From Clostridiales bacterium UBA3680 (lineage in GTDB: Bacteria; Bacillota; Clostridia; Lachnospirales; CAG-274), in assembly GCA_002372875.1 (NCBI GenBank), contig DFJD01000052.1, positions 1 through 11,849 of the forward strand: DNA of 11,849 nt. Direction: 5' to 3'. The notes under the pieces are model-generated. The model did not search any database. It had not been told where the DNA came from and saw nothing but the letters and a program-made list of their open reading frames with translations. A program made the position numbers and the translations under genes. Positions 6,966 to 11,849 of this stretch are shown here, one piece after another; position 1 is the first letter of the stretch; the number at the start of each line of letters is the position of its first letter.

Positions 6966-7000
6966 TTGACAATGTATGACAATGTATGATAAAATCATAC
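6966..7000 (+). promoter_or_regulatory. Promoter and palindromic operator of the toxin-antitoxin pair
   Basis: TTGACA (6966-6971, perfect consensus), an 18-nt spacer, and TAAAAT (6990-6995) with an extended -10 TG (6987-6988). The palindrome GTATGATAAAATCATAC (6984-7000) lies over the -10, and the nine-base AATGTATGA occurs twice at 10-bp spacing (6971-6979 and 6981-6989), placing an extra half-site on the same helix face. RelB/DinJ antitoxins repress their own operons by binding such palindromes, so this is very likely the autoregulatory operator. Confidence 0.75.
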
Positions 7001-7021
7001 CATAGAAGGGAGGAGATTATT

Positions 7022-7282
7022 ATGGCATTGGCAACATTGAGTGCAAAGGTTGATAGTGAAAACAAAAAAGAGTTTGAAAAGTTCTGTGAGGATACGGGTA
7101 TGAATGTATCTGTATGTATAAATATGTTTGTAAAAGAAGTTCTCCGTCATCACAAGCTGCCTTTTGAGGTAGCTACAGACCCGTTTTACAGTAAAGAACA
7201 TATGGAAGAACTTGAAAAGCGTGTGGCTGATATGAGAGACGGAAGAAATATGCACGAGCATGAGCTTATCGAGGCGGATTGA
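7022..7282 (+). CDS. RelB/DinJ-family antitoxin
   Basis: Antitoxin of a type II toxin-antitoxin pair, 86 residues. The N-terminal half (MALATLSAKVDSENKKEFEK, then CEDTGMNVSVCINMFVKEVL) is the ribbon-helix-helix DNA-binding domain of the RelB/DinJ family; its short beta strand is residues 2-8 and helix two follows the NVSVCINMFV turn. The C-terminal half, rich in Glu, Lys and Arg with PFYSKEHMEELEKRV, is the part expected to wrap the toxin. An upstream in-frame ATG at 6986 lies in the operator and has no ribosome binding site; ATG 7022 follows GGGAGGAG (7008-7015). The stop overlaps the toxin start (TGATG), which couples their translation. Confidence 0.88.
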   Translation: MALATLSAKVDSENKKEFEKFCEDTGMNVSVCINMFVKEVLRHHKLPFEVATDPFYSKEHMEELEKRVADMRDGRNMHEHELIEAD

Positions 7283-7545
7283 TGAAGAAGAATTGGCACG
7301 ATAAAGCTTGGGAGGAATACCTCTATTGGCAAACACAGGACAGGAAAACTCTCAAAAAGATAAATAATCTGCTTAAGGACATAGATCGTAATGGTTATCA
7401 GTGTACGGGAAAGCCGGAACCGTTATCAGGCAATCTTGCCGGATTTTGGAGTGTGAGGATAGATAAAGAAAACCGTATCGTGTTTCGTATAATCGGAGAA
7501 ACGATAGAAATAGCAGAGTGCGGTTCACACTATGGAGAACACTGA
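7282..7545 (+). CDS. yoeB: YoeB/Txe-family mRNA-cleaving toxin
   Basis: An 87-residue ribosome-dependent endoribonuclease of the YoeB/Txe branch of the RelE superfamily, which cuts mRNA in the ribosomal A site. The N-terminus (W5, WEEYLYWQTQD at 10-20) and the KPEPLSGNLAGFWSVRI block (44-60) match YoeB closely. The residues known to matter in E. coli YoeB are all present at the same numbers: Glu46, Arg65, His83 and Tyr84. The toxin is therefore probably intact, although three residues follow the usual HY ending. The ATG at 7282 overlaps the antitoxin stop by one base; a TTG at 7279 is in frame but less likely. E. coli YoeB is paired with the Phd-family YefM, whereas here the partner is RelB/DinJ type. 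Confidence 0.92.
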   Translation: MKKNWHDKAWEEYLYWQTQDRKTLKKINNLLKDIDRNGYQCTGKPEPLSGNLAGFWSVRIDKENRIVFRIIGETIEIAECGSHYGEH

Positions 7546-7551
7546 TATAAC
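7524..7551 (+). promoter_or_regulatory. Candidate promoter for the murI operon
   Basis: TTCACA (7524-7529, five of six consensus matches), a 16-nt spacer, and TATAAC (7546-7551) with an extended -10 TG (7543-7544). It overlaps the end of the toxin gene and would start transcription near 7558, giving murI a leader of about 95 nt. Sequence-based only. Confidence 0.45.
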
Positions 7552-7573
7552 GGATTTAACAAACTTAGGAAGT

Positions 7574-7634
7574 CCCCACCGCTACAGGTAAGGGGTAGTT
7601 CACGAATTTTCAAAGGGGTTTTCCTTTTTGAAAA
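7574..7634 (+). promoter_or_regulatory. Two-hairpin murI leader
   Basis: Hairpin one pairs CCCCACC (7574-7580) with GGT..GGGG (7587-7595), with AA bulged out (7590-7591) and a six-base loop. Hairpin two pairs 7607-7618 with 7623-7634 over 12 positions around a TTTT loop; two of the pairs (7615/7626 and 7616/7625) are G-T wobbles, so the helix is complete only for RNA from the + strand. No T tract follows either, so neither looks like a terminator. The second ends 9 nt before the murI ribosome binding site. A dispersed palindromic repeat or a murI leader RNA are both possible. Confidence 0.4.
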
Positions 7635-7653
7635 ATGAAATGAAGGTGAAAGA

Positions 7654-8433
7654 ATGAAAATCGGTATTTTTGATTCGGGAATAGGAGGCTTGTCTGTTTA
7701 TCACAGGGCAAGAAAAACTCTTCCCGGAGCCGATTTTATATATTATGCCGATGAGAAGAATGTACCCTACGGGCAGAAACCGCCCGAGACCGTAAGAGGT
7801 TATTTGAAGGATATATTCGGTTTTATGCTTGAAAAGGATGTAAAAGCTGTTGTGGTGGCGTGCAATACGGCGACAAGTGTTTTAAGCAAGCAGTTCAGAG
7901 AAAGCTTTTCTCTCCCCATAATAGGCATGGAGCCTGCCGTGAAAAAGGCTGCAGACCTTTATTCCGCAGAGAAAAAAACCATTGTCGTTGCCGCAACACC
8001 AAACACCATAAAGGGGGATAAGCTTAAAAGGCTTGTACAGCGATATTCCGAGGATAATGATATAGTTCTTCTGCCTATGCCCCATCTGGTGGATTTTGCG
8101 GAAAAAGGAGTTTTTGACGGGGAGCAGGTCAGGGAATATATAAAAAATTGTCTTGCCGAAGTGGATTTGAGCAAAATAGGTACCTATGTTTTGGGCTGTA
8201 CCCATTTTAATTATTTCAAGAAAATATATACCGATATTCTGCCGCATTCCGTGCATTATGTAGACGGAAATGAGGGTACCGTAAATCAGCTCATAAGGGT
8301 GATGAAACTCGATTCCTTCAGACAGGGAGAGGGGAAAACGGAATTTTATTTTTCGGGCAGAAAAATAGATGCCGCCGAAAAGGAAAAAATAGACAATTGT
8401 TTAAAGCTTCTTGATGAAGTGTATAACATTTAG
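7654..8433 (+). CDS. murI: Glutamate racemase
   Basis: Cytoplasmic, cofactor-independent racemase that makes D-glutamate for peptidoglycan; 259 residues, normal for the family. The N-terminus MKIGIFDSGIGGLSV holds Asp7 and Ser8 of the substrate pocket. YADEKNVPYGQK (31-42) is the conserved YxDxxxxPYG motif. The two catalytic cysteines are Cys70 in VACNTATS and Cys182 in GCTHF, with His184 beside the second. The Asp/Glu racemase fold of two similar halves is complete. The start ATG 7654 follows GAAGGTGAA (7642-7650). Nine bases separate its stop from the next gene, so it heads the compact four-gene run that ends in rdgB. Confidence 0.96.
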   Translation: MKIGIFDSGIGGLSVYHRARKTLPGADFIYYADEKNVPYGQKPPETVRGYLKDIFGFMLEKDVKAVVVACNTATSVLSKQFRESFSLPIIGMEPAVKKAADLYSAEKKTIVVAATPNTIKGDKLKRLVQRYSEDNDIVLLPMPHLVDFAEKGVFDGEQVREYIKNCLAEVDLSKIGTYVLGCTHFNYFKKIYTDILPHSVHYVDGNEGTVNQLIRVMKLDSFRQGEGKTEFYFSGRKIDAAEKEKIDNCLKLLDEVYNI

Positions 8434-8442
8434 GGAGGAAAA

Positions 8443-9399
8443 ATGAAAAAATATTTAGTGCTTTTTTTTACGGCAACGCTTTTGTTTTCGGGGTGTAAAC
8501 AAGAACCCATAGAAGTAGGACCTGCGGTAAGTATCCAAGAGGCTGCGGATTCGGAAAAAATCAACGAATCAAAGGGTGAAGAGGTCGAGGCTGCGGATTT
8601 CAAAAAAATATTTGATGATGCGGCAAAAAAATCTCAAGATGAGGATAATGTTACAATAACCGCCGAGGTAAAAACCATTGTAAGCCCCGATGAAAGATCG
8701 GAAACCTACACAGGCGGCAGCACTATCATAGAGGCGGAGCAAAATTCCGTAAACAAAACAAAGATACTTAAGGCTTTTTCGGACGAAAAAAAGGAAATGA
8801 ATTTCAGCTTTTCAAATCAATACGATGAGGCCACCGAACAGCAAAACGGCTTTTATTCGGGAGATGTAAGTGCATACTATGATGGTAAAAATCTTTTTCT
8901 CGATTCCAAAAACGAAAAAGGTGAAGCTGAGAAATATCAGATCAAGCTTACCTATGATGAAGTTATGCAGATGACAAACAACTACTCCATAACCGTTTAT
9001 GAAGAAAGTGTGGAGCAGGCGAAAAAAGAGACCGATGCTTTGGGAAATATGAAATATATCGGTAAGCTCAACAAGGAAAAATTTGAGTCCATAATGGCCG
9101 AAAACCTTCTTAAAGGCGGTATGCAGGCAAAAATGGAAGTGAATTTCGCAAATGTTATCTACAAGGTAGATCCCGAGGGAAGACTGGTGGAGTACACCTT
9201 CTATCTTGATGCCTCCATAGACTCGGGAGATATTAAAAATCCTTACATATATTCCGTAAATTGTATGTATGATTCCTTCGGCATAACAAAAACAACTCCC
9301 ATTGAAGACCCCGACAGCTACATGACCGAGGAAGAATATATGGAAAAAACGCAGGCGGAAGAGGGTTCTTCAGAAGAGACCACCGAAGGAGGAAATTGA
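8443..9399 (+). CDS. Unrecognised secreted lipoprotein
   Basis: A 318-residue lipoprotein that I do not recognise. The signal peptide ends in the lipobox LFSGC, so Cys18 should be lipidated. After an acidic spacer (19-50), the body (about 52-290) alternates beta-rich polar segments, such as NVTITAEVKTIV and VSAYYDGKNLFLDSK, with short helices such as NKEKFESIMAENLLKGG. This layout recalls LolA/LppX-like lipid-binding lipoproteins, but no motif proves it. The last 22 residues are a Ser/Thr/Glu-rich tail (EEGSSEETTEGGN) much like the linker of the pectate lyase that follows. The start ATG 8443 follows GGGAGG (8433-8438). The stop lies one base before the next start, and the ribosome binding site of the next gene is within this gene's last codons. 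Confidence 0.85.
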   Translation: MKKYLVLFFTATLLFSGCKQEPIEVGPAVSIQEAADSEKINESKGEEVEAADFKKIFDDAAKKSQDEDNVTITAEVKTIVSPDERSETYTGGSTIIEAEQNSVNKTKILKAFSDEKKEMNFSFSNQYDEATEQQNGFYSGDVSAYYDGKNLFLDSKNEKGEAEKYQIKLTYDEVMQMTNNYSITVYEESVEQAKKETDALGNMKYIGKLNKEKFESIMAENLLKGGMQAKMEVNFANVIYKVDPEGRLVEYTFYLDASIDSGDIKNPYIYSVNCMYDSFGITKTTPIEDPDSYMTEEEYMEKTQAEEGSSEETTEGGN

Positions 9400-9400
9400 T

Positions 9401-11701
9401 TTGAAGAAAATAAAAATATTGACAGCCTCTGTATTATCGGCTGTTTTGGCGTCATCCGTAATAAGCCTAACAGCTCCTGTTATGGCGGCGGAAAAGGTTC
9501 TTTTAAGCGGCGCATGGTATGAGACCATGTATGCCGAATTTACAGGTTCGGCAACGGCTTACAATGCATATTACAAAAAAACGTCCGAAACCGAATATAC
9601 AAAGGTCGACGATGAGCTTGTAAGAAAGGTCGACGGAGATAAATACAGGGTGGATGTGCCCGGTCTTGCGGGAAATGAGAGCTACGATCTGTGTATTTAT
9701 GCCGTAAACGGCACACAGCAGGCGGAAAGTCCGTTCTTTGAATATACGGCAACTCCCGAAAAATACGACCGTTCGGGTTTTGCTTTTGACGGCTCTTCAA
9801 ATGCCCCGGGAGCATATAATGCCGACGGTACGGTGGCAGACGGAGCACTTATACTGTATGTGACCAACGAAAACAGCACGAATGTATATAAAAACAAGGA
9901 CCTTACAAGCCTGTTGTCGGGGCTTAATTCCCTTAACAGCGGAAAACCCGTTATAATCAGGATCATCGGTAGGATAGATCCGATTAAAAACAAGACCAAT
10001 GTGGGAATGTGGAAAAATACCTGCGGCGTTACCGTAGAGGGAATCGGACCGAATGCCGGCTTTATAGGTTGGGGAATAAGCGGCGGAGACAGCTCCGATA
10101 CCGAGTTTCGTAACCTTTCTTTCATAGATTATCAGGAGGACGCTCTCGGCTTTGAGGGGGCAAAAAAGCTTTGGGTACACAACAATACTTTTTATTCTGG
10201 CTATTACCCCAAAGACTCCACAGCTGAAAGAGACAAACTCCACGGAGACGGTTCCTGCGATTTAAGAGAATGTAATACCACGGTCGTATCCTATAACGAG
10301 TTTTCGGGAACGGACAAGACATCCCTTATAGGTTCCTCCTCTTCAAGCAGAGAATCAACTGGAAATCTGACATTCCATCACAATTTCTTCGACCATACCA
10401 ACCAGAGAACTCCGAGAATGAGATGGCATAATATGCATGCCTACAATAACTATTATCTCTATACGGGAGCATACGGCATAGGAGCGACCTGTAACTCAAA
10501 TATTTTTGCCGAAAACAATTACTTCGAAAAAGCTTCTTCGCCTTTCCTTACTTCCTCACAGGGAGGATACGCTTCAAAGTTTTCCGACAATGACGGAGGC
10601 GTTATAAAGGCGTTCGGAAACATAACCGAAGATTGCTACGAGTTTGTTGAGGGAGTGGATTATTTTAACGCACCTTCAAGAGAATACAGAATGACAGCTG
10701 CCGACTTTACGACCGTAAAGGGCGGTTACACCTATAATAACTTTGATGCAAACGGATATATTGCGAGCAACGACTATATTCTCCATTCCGCACAGCAGGC
10801 AAAAACGGAAGTTCTTGCACATGCGGGCAGACTTACCGACACGAAAATAGATGCGTTAGAACCCATATCACCTCCAGTGCTTGCAGGTCACCCCGCAAGT
10901 GTATACTATTACGATGCTCCCGAGAGCGGAAGCACGGGTGAGGCTTTCGGAGGATTGAACGGCGAGGGAACATACTTTAAAGCAAGCGGCACATCGTGCA
11001 AGGCGGCAACGGCATCGGGATACAGAGAGGCTGTAAAATACAACTACAGCGGCTCATTTTCAACAGGCTCCAATGTATCTTTCACAACGAACGGACCTGC
11101 CAAATTTACCATAATTGCAAGCACAACGGGAAAAACTCCCGTAAGGACAGAACTTGTAAATGCGGCAAATCCCTCTGCGGTGTATCACGGCTATTTTCAG
11201 ACAGGAAACAGCGGAAATGACGTTCTTTCCACCGTTACTCTTACCGAGGCGGGAGATTATTACTTTAAATCAACATCTGCTATAGACATTTATTATATGG
11301 AGGTTGTGGAGTACGCGGAGGGAGATTATGAAGAAACTTCTCAGTCGACCACCGAAAATACCACACAATCAACCACCGAGATAACAACGGAAACAACCAC
11401 GGAAATAACCACCGAGATAACAACGGAACAGACCACCGAAGAGACATCGCAAGAAACAACAGAAGGCTCATCGGAGGCAACAACGGAAAATGTTGCCGCT
11501 GTCAAAGGCGACAGTAATTCCGACAGCGTTGTTAACAGAGCCGATTATATCCTTATTTCCAAGTTTTTTGCAGGCTATCCCGTACAAGTAAATGTGCCTA
11601 ATTCCGATATCAACGAGGATAATATTGTCAACAGAGCCGATTATATGCTTTTTGCAAAATATTTTGCGGGAGATCCTTCTGCTTTTGAGGTAAAAAAATG
11701 A
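9401..11701 (+). CDS. Secreted PL1-type pectate lyase with dockerin
   Basis: A 766-residue modular exported enzyme. Signal peptide about 1-30 (ending PVMAA); a fibronectin-III-like beta domain about 31-118; a PL1 parallel beta-helix about 125-450; a beta-sandwich module of unknown type about 500-638; a Thr/Glu-rich linker about 644-698; a type I dockerin 701-760. In the catalytic domain R336 and R341 (RTPRMR) align with PelC Arg218 and Arg223, K306 (TDKTSLIGSS) with Lys190, and D247, D283 and D287 with the calcium ligands. PL1 enzymes cleave polygalacturonate by calcium-dependent beta-elimination. The start is TTG 9401, supported by AAGGAGG at 9386-9392 and an immediate signal peptide. The final ATGA overlaps rdgB. 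Substrate preference (pectate or pectin) cannot be read with certainty. Confidence 0.93.
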   Translation: MKKIKILTASVLSAVLASSVISLTAPVMAAEKVLLSGAWYETMYAEFTGSATAYNAYYKKTSETEYTKVDDELVRKVDGDKYRVDVPGLAGNESYDLCIYAVNGTQQAESPFFEYTATPEKYDRSGFAFDGSSNAPGAYNADGTVADGALILYVTNENSTNVYKNKDLTSLLSGLNSLNSGKPVIIRIIGRIDPIKNKTNVGMWKNTCGVTVEGIGPNAGFIGWGISGGDSSDTEFRNLSFIDYQEDALGFEGAKKLWVHNNTFYSGYYPKDSTAERDKLHGDGSCDLRECNTTVVSYNEFSGTDKTSLIGSSSSSRESTGNLTFHHNFFDHTNQRTPRMRWHNMHAYNNYYLYTGAYGIGATCNSNIFAENNYFEKASSPFLTSSQGGYASKFSDNDGGVIKAFGNITEDCYEFVEGVDYFNAPSREYRMTAADFTTVKGGYTYNNFDANGYIASNDYILHSAQQAKTEVLAHAGRLTDTKIDALEPISPPVLAGHPASVYYYDAPESGSTGEAFGGLNGEGTYFKASGTSCKAATASGYREAVKYNYSGSFSTGSNVSFTTNGPAKFTIIASTTGKTPVRTELVNAANPSAVYHGYFQTGNSGNDVLSTVTLTEAGDYYFKSTSAIDIYYMEVVEYAEGDYEETSQSTTENTTQSTTEITTETTTEITTEITTEQTTEETSQETTEGSSEATTENVAAVKGDSNSDSVVNRADYILISKFFAGYPVQVNVPNSDINEDNIVNRADYMLFAKYFAGDPSAFEVKK
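11335..11490 (+). repeat. Degenerate ACN-ACN-GAN repeat coding the Thr/Glu linker
   Basis: Imperfect repetition of ACC/ACA-ACC/ACG-GAA/GAG codons with ATA (Ile) or TCA (Ser) codons between gives runs such as TTEITTETTTEITTE. It links the lyase modules to the dockerin. Such repeats are prone to length change between strains. Flexible Thr-rich linkers of this kind are usual before dockerins and are often glycosylated. Confidence 0.8.
11501..11680 (+). other. Type I dockerin domain (two calcium-binding repeats)
   Basis: Two F-hand-like loops, D704-x-N-x-D708-xxx-N712-xx-D715 and D736-x-N-x-D740-xxx-N744-xx-D747, lie 32 residues apart, each followed by Y and a helix ending FAG. The spacing DxNxDxxxNxxD is the dockerin calcium loop. 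Positions 10 and 11 of the loop, which set cohesin recognition in cellulosomal dockerins, are Arg-Ala in both repeats, so the module is symmetric and could bind its cohesin in either orientation. The cohesin partner is not in this window. Confidence 0.9.
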
Positions 11702-11849
11702 AAGAAAAAATAATTTTTGCCACAACAAACGAAGGCAAACTGAAAGAAATAAGAGAAGTGATGGGAGAACGCTATTTAGTGATCTCCCTAAAAGAGGCGG
11801 GCATAGATGCACAAGCCGATGAAACGGGAAGCACTTTTGAGGAAAATGC
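11698..11849 (+). CDS. rdgB: XTP/dITP diphosphatase, 5' part only
   Basis: The first 50 codons of a non-canonical purine NTP pyrophosphatase (RdgB/HAM1 family), cut by the window end. The N-terminus IIFATTNEGKLKEI (5-18) is the family's nucleotide-binding motif (TxNxxKxxE), and TGSTFEENA near the window end matches the conserved ETGxTFxENA segment. The enzyme hydrolyses dITP, XTP and ITP to monophosphates and so keeps damaged purines out of DNA and RNA. The start ATG 11698 overlaps the lyase stop as ATGA, with a GAGG at 11687-11690. rdgB follows the glutamate racemase gene directly in Bacillus subtilis (racE-rdgB), so its place here agrees with that old linkage. Confidence 0.95.
   Translation, partial: MKEKIIFATTNEGKLKEIREVMGERYLVISLKEAGIDAQADETGSTFEEN

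Noticed and set aside
6745..7065. 106-codon open frame on the minus strand across the intergenic region.
   Set aside because: It crosses two + strand promoters, the operator and the antitoxin start, and I recognise no family in it.
9697..10243. Overlapping minus-strand frames of 142 and 148 codons opposite the pectate lyase.
   Set aside because: They are shadows of the lyase coding frame; the + strand protein has complete domains and catalytic residues.
11335..11490. Short-period repeat considered as a CRISPR or satellite array.
   Set aside because: It is in frame, degenerate at third positions and encodes a Thr/Glu linker.

Overview
The window reads as chromosomal DNA of a low-to-moderate GC Firmicute of the class Clostridia, probably a gut or rumen member of the Lachnospiraceae/Oscillospiraceae group. 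This rests on strong AAGGAGG ribosome binding sites, a T-box riboswitch ahead of pheST, sigma-A type promoters with extended -10 elements, lipoprotein signal peptides, and a secreted pectate lyase with a type I dockerin. All genes are on the + strand. Genus cannot be fixed from the sequence alone.

Region 1 (1-1920) is the translation pair rpsB-tsf (ribosomal protein S2 and elongation factor Ts), with a promoter, a structured 5' leader and a terminator-like hairpin between the two genes. Region 2 (about 1951-6667) is a phenylalanine unit: a T-box leader with a UUC specifier, pheS, pheT, and a lipoprotein substrate-binding protein of the TrpX/PF04392 type, closed by a clear intrinsic terminator. 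No permease or ATPase gene accompanies the binding protein here.

Region 3 (6668-7653) is the accessory part. It holds a strong promoter feeding about 200 bases of inverted-repeat sequence with no convincing ORF, then a RelB/DinJ-type antitoxin and YoeB/Txe-type toxin pair with its own promoter and palindromic operator, and a two-hairpin leader ahead of murI. Region 4 (7654-11849) is a tightly packed set: murI (glutamate racemase), an unrecognised lipoprotein, a 766-residue PL1-type pectate lyase with Thr/Glu-rich linker and dockerin, and the start of an rdgB-type nucleotide pyrophosphatase, cut by the window end. Gaps here are 9 nt, 1 nt and a 4-nt overlap, so two exported-protein genes sit inside what is a compact murI-rdgB housekeeping cluster in relatives such as Bacillus.

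No clearly new multi-gene system is visible. The best leads are the T-box/pheST/binding-protein unit as a candidate phenylalanine importer component, the promoter-driven structured intergenic region 6728-6960, and the insertion of a dockerin-bearing pectate lyase into the murI-rdgB cluster.
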